This document shows, in pieces, positions 17,101 to 24,444 of a DNA stretch of 64,000 bases. Positions within the stretch are counted from its first letter, which is position 1. Each line of letters starts with the position of its first letter. Position numbers and translations under genes: made by a program. A model generated the notes under the pieces. It was not told the origin of the DNA. It did not search any database and saw only the letters and a list, made by a program, of their open reading frames with translations. Source of the DNA: Gallionella sp. (lineage in GTDB: Bacteria > Pseudomonadota > Gammaproteobacteria > Burkholderiales > Gallionellaceae); the NCBI GenBank assembly GCA_028714075.1, contig JAQTMZ010000002.1:124001-188000 (forward strand). The letters are read 5' to 3'.

Positions 17101-17640
17101 GCCAACTTCGCCAGCCAGAGCCGCAACGGCATTCTTTCCAAAGCAGATATCGTCTTGATCAACTCGCATACGCTAGCGGCAGGCCAGGGGGAACGCTACG
17201 GCACCAAGGACGCCGCCATCGTGCTTGCGCCTTCGTCTTTGGAAGATCGCGTGGGGGCCGATCTGCTGCCCCCCTCCAAGGTGGTCGAGCAGAACCTGCC
17301 GGTACGGCTGACCATGCTCCTGGCCTGTAAGACTGCAGGTGGAATATCTGCAGGCCATGAGCAGCCATTTGCAGGTTTGGTAAACGCCTTCTTCTTTTCT
17401 GGTGCTGACTCAGTCCTGGCGACGGTACGGCTCGTGAATTCGGAGGCGAGCGAAGATCTGGCGGTCAATTTTCTGCGCCATGTGAGGGATGACCGCATGT
17501 CCAGCGCCGAGGCGCTGCAGCGCGCCAGCACCGAGGTCCGTTGCCCGGACGACAAGAGTCCATGTGCGGCTGGCAAAAAGTTTGTGTGGGCACATCCTGC
17601 CTATTGGGCTCAATTCATGCTGGTCGGCTCAGGCCGTTAG
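14155..17640 (+). CDS. Exported CHAT-domain caspase-like protease with helical repeat region
   Basis: A 1161-residue protein. It begins with a signal peptide (MQRYFTFLVFSCACLLASIL plus PVTHAAA), continues with a long alpha-helical repeat-rich region (residues about 30-700, TPR-like in places), and ends in a CHAT domain (about 780-1161). The catalytic pair is visible: histidine in IVLINSHTLAAG and cysteine in LLACKTAGG, the latter followed by FAGLVNAFFFSGADSVLAT. CHAT proteases are relatives of caspases and separase; most studied ones are cytosolic. Here the signal peptide predicts export to the periplasm or beyond. The next gene begins 10 bp after the stop, so the two are probably one operon. 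A GGGGGG-rich ribosome site precedes the ATG. Confidence 0.9.
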   Translation: MQRYFTFLVFSCACLLASILPVTHAAASLTPEPTDRSVGLKSLARDISKLTKTQSQVLQDAGDDLHVLAFYLQGDFETIANKPDPNKDDFASIGHMFWELAIVAPGIYRSLLADPSIRGRLFESEKSFQTSIFADSRSNTHAKALLEQIRLLAENMVAERPDKKAERIDNDFHLSRKLSKISSQQELDAALQNLGEALGSANELPVSRNHAAVVLVLAAKFLHGHLIAEAKIKELEFGKYLMRYLGDGHRWQAYDLFRHFATLEPDDAAMAAKLGEVFLQTHCKSASSADYVCLNTLSLLQFQYQILHDPSHLRKTRARLDEALKQNLKLKRVLSQADVPGKKDSVVELQSLIPRLGNLGGEYWFEDNLRISNELNAVSYWLIKAAGKNPQQLVRMLSSQQDSFFSPKIESELLMIMTMAYRRAIELEDGKVAQLAASMMRSEFEKKAEGMSSNNPKLLQVRVSFDIMELLALQISNNLPQSRRIVQRIKSNIAPFLMQRRAVDDGIMTTCPPPAEEDGFLGDSAQPDFFESVHNLITQLEIQWDIKEGKQISLQTINTALSLDIRDLFRPQPSGASRQLNNNQEEPPEPLSPAQFIIQWEKVYRPAFVGNTDKLRQAATTIKCLLGQPSLEMKLSADLINKRSTEKAELGKAIFHLIEDSGTLAQGRVRVADDDFRLLQLVSVLQAHTGISAAAARSVFPSEVREQVRQVEADLGNLKRNIDSIQSMVNFVKQGGGPQGGMLSTLMQVAIAYPDAYAKYSNLRQQSITTLDGITKVLGSDEAAVLFSSAGEKLLAVVVRKSGGTIIPIKVSVSTLQATVSQLLASLRLPSDRIHSLPSKFRADAAWKVYQQVFQPFEDSLAGASTVYLVGGEVLADLPFQTLLTAQPPPQDKVDFSTYRRLSWLGDRFAFVSLPSMHSLRRLSERHRQDTAAKLWGVGEPAISATALQAMKLVGIPDTAHLLVRAGKPDDPQPLLGARATYANFASQSRNGILSKADIVLINSHTLAAGQGERYGTKDAAIVLAPSSLEDRVGADLLPPSKVVEQNLPVRLTMLLACKTAGGISAGHEQPFAGLVNAFFFSGADSVLATVRLVNSEASEDLAVNFLRHVRDDRMSSAEALQRASTEVRCPDDKSPCAAGKKFVWAHPAYWAQFMLVGSGR

Positions 17641-17650
17641 AGGGGGTATC

Positions 17651-19423
17651 TTGATCAAGATCGCCGGATTTCGTCGCATCGCTGTACATGCCGTTTGCAT
17701 TGTACTGTTCTGTTGTGGATGGCAGACGCCTTGCAACAGTGCCGTCAATGAAAAGCCCTCATTAACTGGGGCTTCAGCTCAGTCGATGTCTACGGCCGAT
17801 ATGTTGGCATCGATCACGGCCATACGTCCCAAATCGAATGCCGAATCGATATTGCTGCTCAAGGCGAAGACCGAGGCGATGGAGCGGCTCGCGACCGATA
17901 CGGAAGAGATGGATGAGAAGGTGGCGCTGGCGTTTTGCATATCGGCCATTAACGACGCCAAGAAGCTATTCGGCGACCAAACACCCAAACTCGTTCCTGT
18001 GCTGCGGGTGGCCGCGCAGGTGGCGCTGCGATTCAACCAGGCCTCGCGTGCCGTGGAACTTCTGCTGAAGGCCGAAAAGATTTCAGAAATGGCGATCGGT
18101 ACTGACGATCCCGCTGGCAGATTCATCCAGGCGGAACTAGCCCAGGCGTACGCACAAGCCGGCCAAGCGAGCAAGGCCAAGGCAGCGAAGGATAGGGCCG
18201 ACTATCTAGAGAAGATTTCAGTGGCCGCAATCGAAGGCGGAGATACGCTGGGCAGCAACGAGGTCTCAGATTCCAATGCCTTGTACCAAATCATCCCGGT
18301 GTTCTTTAAGACCACTCGCGTAATGACGAGCCATCGTGACTCGCACGTGTCCTTTGGAACGAGCCGCGACGACCAGAATGATCACTACGGTGTTTCGTAT
18401 GTGAGTGTGCCCAAGAAGCGAGATATCGGCACGATCCCGCACCCATCGGTCTTCCGATTAGACTTGCGTACTGATCCCAGCCGTCATGTTATCCTGAAGG
18501 AAATTGTCGAGATCAGCGACCAGAATGATTTCTGGAAAACGATCAAGCGCCGACTTACATCGACGGTTCGCAAGGAGGCGCTGATCTATATCCATGGATT
18601 CAATCAGTCGTTCCAGGATGGAGTGGAAACGGCTGCCACACTGTCGGCTGATCTCGAAATCGACGGCGGGGTCGTGTCCTTCAGTTGGCCATCGCGAAAC
18701 AACTTGCTGCTCTATTCGGCGGATATTGATGAGGCTACAGCCGACCGCAATCGCGATGCCCTTTGTGATCTCCTGTCCCATCTCGCCGCCGAAACTGGCG
18801 CCCAACATGTTTATGTGATCGCGCATTCGATGGGAAACCGCTTGCTGCTGGAGGCATTGAGACTGATGGGCAACACGGAGAGCCAGCCTCCGATCGACAA
18901 ACTGATCTTCGCTTCACCCGACATGGAGAGCGCAGATTTTACCCGTGCAGTCGGCAAAATCGGAGCGCTTTCTAAGCGAATGACCCTTTACACTGCCAAC
19001 GGTGACTTGGCGCTGAACCTGTCTAACAAACTCAGAGGTGTTTGGTCGCAAGCGTCGCGTGCGGGCGATCGCGATGGTGGAGTTAAGCCGACGGAGTTGC
19101 TGGATGTGGTGGATGCGTCGAAGGCCAAGGCCGACCTCTTGGGGCATTCCAATTTCATGCACCTTGCCAAGGATGATCTGCGAGCCCTGGTCTGGTTCGG
19201 ACTGCCCGCCGAAAGACGATGTATCCTCATGGGCAAGCGATCAGAAGGCTGGCGCTATAATCCGGCCTCTCCTTGCACATCCGAAGCATTCACTCTGGCG
19301 TCATTATACTTCCGGCGCTATGCCGATGGCGTTCAAGCGCTGTCTCAACTCAGTTCTCTTGGCGACTCCCGGTCACGCTCTGCGAGCATCATCCTACGAG
19401 CCATGTTGGTGGCGAAGAAGTAG
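17651..19423 (+). CDS. Exported alpha/beta hydrolase (DUF900 type) paired with CHAT protein
   Basis: A 590-residue protein with a hydrophobic N-terminal export signal (HAVCIVLFCCGWQTPC, possibly lipid-modified), a helical TPR-like stretch (residues about 80-180) and a C-terminal DUF900 alpha/beta hydrolase domain. It has the strand-loop ALIYIHGFNQSF, the nucleophile elbow AHSMGNR and downstream acid/His regions. The start is taken as TTG at 17651 because an AGGGGG ribosome site lies seven bases upstream and the export signal begins there; the open frame continues upstream inside the CHAT gene. Substrate unknown. Tight spacing with the CHAT gene suggests they act together in the envelope. Confidence 0.83.
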   Translation: MIKIAGFRRIAVHAVCIVLFCCGWQTPCNSAVNEKPSLTGASAQSMSTADMLASITAIRPKSNAESILLLKAKTEAMERLATDTEEMDEKVALAFCISAINDAKKLFGDQTPKLVPVLRVAAQVALRFNQASRAVELLLKAEKISEMAIGTDDPAGRFIQAELAQAYAQAGQASKAKAAKDRADYLEKISVAAIEGGDTLGSNEVSDSNALYQIIPVFFKTTRVMTSHRDSHVSFGTSRDDQNDHYGVSYVSVPKKRDIGTIPHPSVFRLDLRTDPSRHVILKEIVEISDQNDFWKTIKRRLTSTVRKEALIYIHGFNQSFQDGVETAATLSADLEIDGGVVSFSWPSRNNLLLYSADIDEATADRNRDALCDLLSHLAAETGAQHVYVIAHSMGNRLLLEALRLMGNTESQPPIDKLIFASPDMESADFTRAVGKIGALSKRMTLYTANGDLALNLSNKLRGVWSQASRAGDRDGGVKPTELLDVVDASKAKADLLGHSNFMHLAKDDLRALVWFGLPAERRCILMGKRSEGWRYNPASPCTSEAFTLASLYFRRYADGVQALSQLSSLGDSRSRSASIILRAMLVAKK

Positions 19424-19868
19424 CAGCGAACTGAAATGTTGGGGGAATAGAGAACACCCGTTAGACGTTTCGTATGCCACGCAAGAATACCCCACAGCGG
19501 TGCGAACTGACGTACTGCATAGTTGGCACTTAACGAAGGAAATAAGCTAGGCATGTGGACAGCATGCTCCGCAGAGGATCGGGAGCACGTAACCGCCGAT
19601 GGGGAGGCAGTCGTTCGGCCAGCAATCAAAGCCAACGGCAGCTTGAGGATTCATTGCTGCCCCACCCAACCTGAAGGAGAATGACAGCTAAGGCCGAGAA
19701 ACGGCCTTTCGTGGCTACATCATTGACCGTCTGCTTCATGGCGCTAAGATATGGGGGCTTGGCTTGTGTAATAGGTAACGTTGTGCAAGGTTTTGAATAA
19801 CAAGTTGGCAAAGTGCTAGACTTCTAACCACTGCATGGGGCAGTAGCTAATTACAGGGAGACAACAAC
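19424..19868. other. Gene-free stretch with one terminator-like hairpin
   Basis: No credible gene is seen in this 445-bp gap. A 7-bp hairpin (AAGGCCG / CGGCCTT, loop AGAAA, at 19690-19708) followed by TTC may end transcription from the CHAT operon. The last 60 bp hold TTGGCA and a GGGAGA ribosome site for the HU gene. Confidence 0.5.
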
Positions 19869-20153
19869 ATGAACCGCAAAGAATTGATTGATGCACTGGC
19901 TGGTAAAACAGGCTGCACCAAGGCTTGTGCTGATCGTAGCATCGGGTCACTAATTGAAATCATCACTGCCACTCTGAAGAAGGGTGACAACGTGGCCTTA
20001 GTCGGCTTCGGTACTTTTGAAGTTCGTAAACGTGCCGCACGCAATGGACGCAACCCGGCAACAGGTGCAGCATTAAAAATCAAGGCTTCCAAGGCTCCAG
20101 CATTCAAGGCCAGTGCTACTCTCAAAGCTGCTGTGAATGGTAGCAAGAAGTAA
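19869..20153 (+). CDS. HU-family DNA-binding protein
   Basis: A 94-residue histone-like HU/IHF protein starting MNRKELIDALAGKTGCTK. The DNA-bending arm is present (GFGTFEVRKRAARNGRNP, then GAALKIKASKAPAFKAS). It probably dimerises and bends DNA. The gene lies inside the transposon, has its own ribosome site (GGGAGA) and is followed by a hairpin at 20166. A plasmid- or transposon-borne HU may help assemble the transposition complex or silence cargo; that is inference. Confidence 0.93.
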   Translation: MNRKELIDALAGKTGCTKACADRSIGSLIEIITATLKKGDNVALVGFGTFEVRKRAARNGRNPATGAALKIKASKAPAFKASATLKAAVNGSKK

Positions 20154-20165
20154 TTGATTCGATAG

Positions 20166-20196
20166 CAACCATCGGGGTGCCTTGGTGGTTGTTTTT
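20166..20196 (+). terminator. Terminator after the HU gene
   Basis: CAACCA and TGGTTG pair around a 14-base loop and are followed by TTTTT, 13 bp after the HU stop codon. The stem is short, so strength is uncertain. Confidence 0.55.
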
Positions 20197-20288
20197 GAAG
20201 GGCAGCTTACGGGCGGAGTGACCTACAGAAAAGCTGTACGCTACCTAGAGCCACGTAGGGGTGGTCACCCATCCTTGTTCTTTGCCTA

Positions 20289-20543
20289 TTACCTTGGCGG
20301 CACCAGCAATCGCCATGGCTCTACATTTAGCGCATCAGCAATTTTCTCGATATTGCTCAGTGCAACATTCCATATGCAACGCTCCACCGCTGAGATGTAG
20401 GTTCTGTCTAGATTGCAGCGAAATGCAAGCTCTTCTTGTGATATTCCATTTTTGAAGCGAAGCAAGCGGATATTGTAGGCGAGCGCACCCCTTAAAGTTT
20501 TTTCAAACTGACTCGGTATTGGTTTGGCAACGCGCTTTGGCAT
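20289..20543 (-). CDS. Small XRE-family helix-turn-helix regulator
   Basis: An 84-residue protein that is essentially one Cro/C1-type helix-turn-helix domain: RLLRFKNGISQEELAFRCNL, DRTYISAVERCIW and SNIEKIADALNVEPWRLL. It probably represses promoters within the element. The ribosome site is weak. It faces the HU gene, converging on it. A broken relative lies at 13567-13662. Confidence 0.85.
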   Translation of the reverse strand: MPKRVAKPIPSQFEKTLRGALAYNIRLLRFKNGISQEELAFRCNLDRTYISAVERCIWNVALSNIEKIADALNVEPWRLLVPPR

Positions 20544-20660
20544 GGCGCGTAGAATCCACTTATGCGGCGTTTATTACCACGGCGTTTGCTTCTCTAATAA
20601 TATTTAGTTAAAGTGCCGGTAGCGTGGCAATTTCGTTCATTCTAAAAAGGGAAAAACATC

Positions 20661-20855
20661 GTGCGTTTAATTCTTGCAATTGTCTTACCTTGGCTGCAAT
20701 TTTTCACTATTGGGCGACCAATTGCGGGGATTATTTGCTTGGTTTTACAACTCACCCTAGTCGGATGGATTCCCGCAGCAATCTGGTCGGTGTATGCCTT
20801 GAGCCAGTACAAAACAGATAAGAAAATTGAAGATGCCCTTTCCAGCCGCCGATAA
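20661..20855 (+). CDS. YqaE/Pmp3-family small membrane protein
   Basis: A 64-residue protein with two membrane segments (LILAIVLPWLQFFTIG and GIICLVLQLTLVGWIPAAIW) linked by a short loop, the layout of the YqaE/Pmp3 (UPF0057) family. These proteins are linked to membrane potential and stress tolerance. The start codon is GTG with AAAGGGA upstream. It ends 32 bp before a zinc-ribbon protein gene and may share its transcript. Confidence 0.8.
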   Translation: MRLILAIVLPWLQFFTIGRPIAGIICLVLQLTLVGWIPAAIWSVYALSQYKTDKKIEDALSSRR

Positions 20856-20887
20856 TTCTTCACCGTTCAGGAGTTAAGGAGCCCGCC

Positions 20888-21310
20888 ATGTCATACAAAT
20901 GCCCAGTTTGCAAAGATGAAGGAACACAGAAAGTTTCAATAGCCTATGAATCTGGAATTTCTGTTGTCGAATCAACAACAGTAGGCCTGGCAGCAAGTAT
21001 TGGGAGTGGCCCCACTATGTTGGGAGTTGCCAAAACGCGGGGAACTTCGCAAACCGTGGCGGCTATGCGGCTTTCCCCACCAGAAAAAATATCTTACCGA
21101 AAATTATTTTATGCCTATGTGTTCCCAAGCAGCGTCACAGATTTCATGAAGCGGCTTGTTCCTGGCCTTCCGAAATCAAGCGTTGTCAGGCTATACCGTG
21201 ATCTTCGTGCAGCACAAACCTTCAATAATCACGAATATCCCAAACTAATTGAAGAGTGGCACAATCAATTTGTCTGCTTGAGGTGCGGAAGCAGATTCAT
21301 GCCTGATTAG
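20888..21310 (+). CDS. Zinc-ribbon protein of unknown function
   Basis: A 140-residue protein with one cysteine pair at the N-terminus (YKCPVCKDEGT) and one at the C-terminus (FVCLRCGSRF), which together could bind one zinc. The middle holds a low-complexity GLAASIGSGPT region and a helical segment. The ribosome site AAGGAG is strong. I do not recognise a family with a known job; the layout resembles small cargo proteins that sense or bind nucleic acid. Confidence 0.7.
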   Translation: MSYKCPVCKDEGTQKVSIAYESGISVVESTTVGLAASIGSGPTMLGVAKTRGTSQTVAAMRLSPPEKISYRKLFYAYVFPSSVTDFMKRLVPGLPKSSVVRLYRDLRAAQTFNNHEYPKLIEEWHNQFVCLRCGSRFMPD

Positions 21311-21479
21311 TGAATACTTGCCTTGAGGGCGAAGCTGTACCGATTAACCACCGCTTTTCTAGGTGGATTGGCGTGGTACGACTCACGCCAGCGGGCTAAA
21401 GGCATGGTCAGAAAGAAGGAAAAGGATAAAAAAAGGGGCAACCTTGCAAAGTCAACGCTGATAAGACCGGAGGTTTTCC

Positions 21480-21944
21480 ATGAGTGCCAATTTCGACAAT
21501 GCAGCCAGGCAAGGGCTGAAGGATGCGATCCCTTCTTCTCTGGATGACATTATTCGCGCCAATAGAGATATTTGTTCTCTGTATCTTTCAACACCGGCTG
21601 AGCTTGGTGAATTGCCAGCGATTGTTGAGTTGATGGGAGATCAGAAGCATGTAAGTGCTGTATTAGATGAATGGAGATTTATCTGTCTAAATAGGACAGG
21701 GTACGGCGGAAAATCACACTTTTTGACAGGCATTCACACAACTCAAAACTGTTATTGGGCAACGTCAGAAGTGGTTGCCGTTGATCTGGAGCGTGGATTT
21801 GTACTAACCCAAAGTGGAAGTATTTATCAATTAGGCACTAAAGGTGTCGGCGAACCAGAAGAAGGGATTCTGCTTCACATTTGCGCCCAATTCCATAATT
21901 GGGGTTTCGGAAAATTGTTAGGTGTACCGCATATATTCTACTAA
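21480..21944 (+). CDS. Hypothetical 154-residue protein, SMI1/KNR4-like flavour
   Basis: The ATG at 21480 has a CGGAGG ribosome site, so this is likely real. The sequence lacks a signal peptide or membrane segment. Segments such as TSEVVAVDLERGFVLTQSGS and LLHICAQFHNWGFGKLLG recall small immunity-type alpha/beta proteins, but no motif is decisive. It may be an orphan immunity or cargo protein. The family is not recognised. Confidence 0.55.
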   Translation: MSANFDNAARQGLKDAIPSSLDDIIRANRDICSLYLSTPAELGELPAIVELMGDQKHVSAVLDEWRFICLNRTGYGGKSHFLTGIHTTQNCYWATSEVVAVDLERGFVLTQSGSIYQLGTKGVGEPEEGILLHICAQFHNWGFGKLLGVPHIFY

Positions 21945-21947
21945 AGG

Positions 21948-22106
21948 TATGAAAGCCCAGCCCTTTCTGGTTAGACCAGAAGCACAATACCCATTATGAA
22001 CAAATTAAAAATGAATTTCTGCATGGATATCAGGAAGGGTGGTTTTTATTCTGGCTGCCCTTCGCTGGCTTTAAGCGCGCGTATTTTGCTTTATGGTGCT
22101 CACACA
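21948..22106 (+). pseudogene. C-terminal gene fragment without a start
   Basis: Between two genes the plus strand reads KPSPFWLDQKHNTHYEQIKN and continues to GFKRAYFALWCSHK and a stop, about 52 residues with the look of a real protein end. An in-frame stop lies immediately upstream and no start codon is suitable. It is probably the tail of a deleted gene. Confidence 0.35.
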
Positions 22107-22117
22107 AGTGAGGTTAT

Positions 22118-22627
22118 GTGCCAACAGTATTCTTTGACACTGAATTTACTACCGCCAGTGCGGATGGCATTCGTAAGCTAATCAGCATCGGCTGCATTGC
22201 CCAAGATGGCCGTGAGTTCTATGCGGAGCTTTCCGACACGTACCATGAAGGGTTGTGCTCGGATTGGGTCATACAGAACGTCCTGCCATTACTCCAAGGT
22301 GGCGAGTGCCGCATGACCGAGGCCGAGCTTGCGATTCGCCTCAAGGAATGGGTTGAGGGTCTGGGAGGCAAGGAGGTGATTTTCCGTAGCGACTGTCCAG
22401 GACTGGATTGGCCTTGGGTTGAGCAGCTTTTTCAATTCTATGATTGTTGGCCGAAAAATTTGCGTCAGAAGTGCGGGGAAATCGAATTTAACACCGGCCA
22501 GCAGCAGCGATTCAACACGGGGCTCAAGGACTACTGGAAAATCAACATCGCCAGACAGCACCATGCATTAGTAGATGCCCGGAGCCTGCTGTTCGCATGG
22601 AAGCTCGCCATTCGGAGAGGTGTGTAA
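22118..22627 (+). CDS. DEDDh 3'-5' exonuclease, Rv2179c-like
   Basis: A 169-residue exonuclease of the DnaQ/RNase T superfamily. The motifs are FFDTEFT (D and E of ExoI), the aspartate in RSDCPGLDW (ExoII) and HHALVDAR (ExoIII, DEDDh type). The compact size and motif spacing match the Rv2179c-like exoribonuclease group. It probably trims RNA or single-stranded DNA ends. The start is a GTG with GAGGT upstream. It sits in the cargo beside small unknown genes, so a role in defence or element upkeep is possible but unproven. Confidence 0.83.
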   Translation: MPTVFFDTEFTTASADGIRKLISIGCIAQDGREFYAELSDTYHEGLCSDWVIQNVLPLLQGGECRMTEAELAIRLKEWVEGLGGKEVIFRSDCPGLDWPWVEQLFQFYDCWPKNLRQKCGEIEFNTGQQQRFNTGLKDYWKINIARQHHALVDARSLLFAWKLAIRRGV

Positions 22628-22661
22628 TGCCCTGCAATTGTAAAATGTAGAGGGCAGAAGC

Positions 22662-22913
22662 ATGTGCGCTTCACTTCTCATCGTTGTCTTTCTCTCCGCC
22701 GCGTCGAGTGCAAACGCGGCGACTTGTACTTTCTCAAAGTGGAACACCTACCTCGGTTCGCCGCTGCTGCGACACGAGCAGACTTCGACCTATGTCTTTG
22801 CCACACTGCATGTGAAGGTAGATGCAGACGGAGCACCCAATGCTTATCACCCAGCCGATATCGGTCTCCACTGTACCAAGAGTACTGGATTTAAAGGCAT
22901 CGACTTCCCGTAA
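22662..22913 (+). CDS. Truncated exported chitosanase-like (GH75-like) protein
   Basis: An 83-residue product with a signal peptide (MCASLLIVVFLSAASSANA) and then CTFSKWNTYLG and DADGAPNAYHPADIGLHC. The last segment matches the N-terminal signature of secreted glycosidase-like proteins related to fungal-type GH75 chitosanases, whose full length is well over 200 residues. This copy stops right after that motif, so it is probably a truncated, inactive gene. It ends 40 bp from the convergent second tniQ. Confidence 0.55.
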   Translation: MCASLLIVVFLSAASSANAATCTFSKWNTYLGSPLLRHEQTSTYVFATLHVKVDADGAPNAYHPADIGLHCTKSTGFKGIDFP

Positions 22914-22953
22914 TCTGATGGTTTGTGTCAGATAAAGTCTGAACTACTATAAT

Positions 22954-24327
22954 TTATTCACTAATATCCGCTTGCGTCGGTTGCTGATCTTGCTTGTGTT
23001 TACTCTTTGTTTTTTCTTTATCGCTGTCTATTTTTGCCATGGGCTTTCTAGATTTTGACCAAGTGATTATCTTTGATAGCCGCTTGTTCTTTGCTGCCTG
23101 AAGGTCGCGCTCCCACTCCTGCACAAACTTTTGATGCCACTCCCGCGCTGACTTCTTTGCGGCAATTTGTTTCTGTATTTTGTTGTAGATGGTTCCCTCA
23201 GTCATAAACTCTTGGACTTCATATGTGCTGACGGCGCGCCCCATTAGCTTTCGCAATATCTGTGTTGCATTTATGATTTCTTCGTTCGAGTGTGTATCTA
23301 TTGCAGGCTGTCTACTGCTCACTGGCACCGGAACGGCTGAAAGCCAATATGACTCATCAATACTTTCAAACAACGTGCCATAGTTAAGCTTGGACTTCTC
23401 AGCATAAGCAACCAATCGTGTAGGCCACTCCCCCATCAGCCAATTTGCAAGACACAAGATGATTGCCCGATCTGCAGCTTGCCAATTTTCAATGTCTGCA
23501 TCTTTGGATGGTTTAAGCGGTTTTGCTTGGTATGGCGCAAACTCAATACCACTCATTTTCCCAACGCACTTCATGCGATCAGTGCTCTCTATCCATGCAA
23601 CAAGAGACCGGGCAACACTGTAAAAAACATCCAAATAGGCTCGTGAGTTCACGTATCCTTGATCTGGGATATCGAATGCACCGCGATTGATACCGGCCAG
23701 AATGTTTTCTTGAATGGATAACGCCATGTCGAGTAGATTGCCGCCCCATGAGGGAGATTGCTGCATGATGCTGACATCGCCACCGCATGACCAGCACGTT
23801 CTGATTGGATCAGTAATGTTGATGCTCTTCTGATTTACCGGTTGCATGTGGCTGTATGGGCGACTGCAATGCGGACAGATGCTGCGAAGCGGTATCCGGT
23901 GCTTAGTGCAGATTGCGTAATATGCGTAGCGCCAATTTTTTCGATAATACGGAGTTTTGTCAGTACGCAGACATTCTGGACAATAGGCCATGCCGGCGGT
24001 GTAATCGTTGATCTTGGTATTTACTGTAATGGCAGGAATAATCCAGCGGCTGATGCCTTTCCCACTTTGGCTGAAAACATAACCTTCCTCAGCCAAAAGT
24101 GATGTTTCTCGAATTCGTTCAACTGGAACCCCAGTTCCCTCGGAAAGCCCTTGAAGCAATAAATCATCAGGAGAGCGATCGGCTACTCTTAGGTTTGGTT
24201 TCTTGATATAGAGCACTTCGGAACAAAACTTTGTGGCGCTCATCCCACATTCTGAAGCAATCCGAATTAGCCAGGAAGACAATAATTCGTCTTCTTTTGG
24301 CTTTGGATGGGTCGCCCAGATTGGCAT
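22954..24327 (-). CDS. Second TniQ/TnsD-like target selector beside the attachment site
   Basis: A 457-residue TniQ-family protein, about 120 residues longer than the operon copy. It keeps the family start (THPKPKEDELLSSWLIRIAS) and zinc-binding pairs CPEC (about 116), CPHC (about 155) and CWSC (about 183). It then adds a long C-terminal part with a predicted helical DNA-binding region and a strongly basic tail (SKSRKPMAKIDSDKEKTKSK). TnsD is likewise a TniQ protein with a long C-terminal extension that reads the attachment gene. The gene lies 117 bp from the right end, next to lipA, far from tnsABC, and points inward. I infer that it recognises the lipA 3' region. Confidence 0.85.
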   Translation of the reverse strand: MPIWATHPKPKEDELLSSWLIRIASECGMSATKFCSEVLYIKKPNLRVADRSPDDLLLQGLSEGTGVPVERIRETSLLAEEGYVFSQSGKGISRWIIPAITVNTKINDYTAGMAYCPECLRTDKTPYYRKNWRYAYYAICTKHRIPLRSICPHCSRPYSHMQPVNQKSINITDPIRTCWSCGGDVSIMQQSPSWGGNLLDMALSIQENILAGINRGAFDIPDQGYVNSRAYLDVFYSVARSLVAWIESTDRMKCVGKMSGIEFAPYQAKPLKPSKDADIENWQAADRAIILCLANWLMGEWPTRLVAYAEKSKLNYGTLFESIDESYWLSAVPVPVSSRQPAIDTHSNEEIINATQILRKLMGRAVSTYEVQEFMTEGTIYNKIQKQIAAKKSAREWHQKFVQEWERDLQAAKNKRLSKIITWSKSRKPMAKIDSDKEKTKSKHKQDQQPTQADISE

Positions 24328-24384
24328 GAAAAATTAGCAGAAAACCGTTTGCTAGAGCACGAATGCACAGTTTATCAATGAAAA

Positions 24385-24444
24385 ACGACTTGTGTAAATT
24401 CTCATTTACTTGTGTAGTTTCTCATTTACTTATGGGTGCTCACA
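24385..24444. repeat. Transposon right end with three tandem 20-bp TnsB-binding-like sites
   Basis: Read inward from 24444, TGTGAGCACCCATAAGT is followed by two near-identical 20-bp units, AAATGAGAAACTACACAAGT and AAATGAGAATTTACACAAGT. The AAGT cores (plus strand ACTT) lie at 24428, 24408 and 24388, exactly 20 bp apart. The abutting arrangement contrasts with the spaced sites at the left end, as in Tn7. The outermost 19 bp are also lipA coding sequence. Confidence 0.88.

Larger units (their letters stand above)
792..24444. mobile_element. Complete Tn7-like transposon inserted at the 3' end of lipA
   Basis: The element is 23,653 bp and is bounded by TGTGAGC at 792 and GCTCACA ending at 24444, which fits the TGT...ACA ends of the Tn7 family. 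The two ends align without gaps over about 27 bp, with AAGT at the same offset. ATTAC is duplicated on both sides. The tnsA-tnsB-tnsC-tniQ genes lie at the left end and a second tniQ gene at the right end. Removing the element and one ATTAC rebuilds an intact lipA ending in GVI and a TAA stop. The interior is visibly more AT-rich than the flanks. Cargo runs from about 5.5 to 22.9 kb. No CRISPR array, cas gene or integrase is visible. The element looks intact, but activity cannot be judged from sequence. Confidence 0.95.

Noticed and set aside
14155-17640. Calling the CHAT gene a known CRISPR- or gasdermin-linked immune protease
   Set aside because: It has a signal peptide and no adjacent gasdermin, type III-E or other immune partner genes; only the fold is shared.
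21323-21547. 74-residue plus-strand frame before the 21480 gene
   Set aside because: It starts with TTG, has no ribosome site and overlaps the better-supported next gene in another frame.
792-24444. CRISPR array or guide RNA cargo inside the Tn7-like element
   Set aside because: I looked for regularly spaced repeats of 25-37 bp and for cas-like reading frames. The only regular array is the 20-bp-step transposase sites at the right end. Targeting here appears protein-guided.
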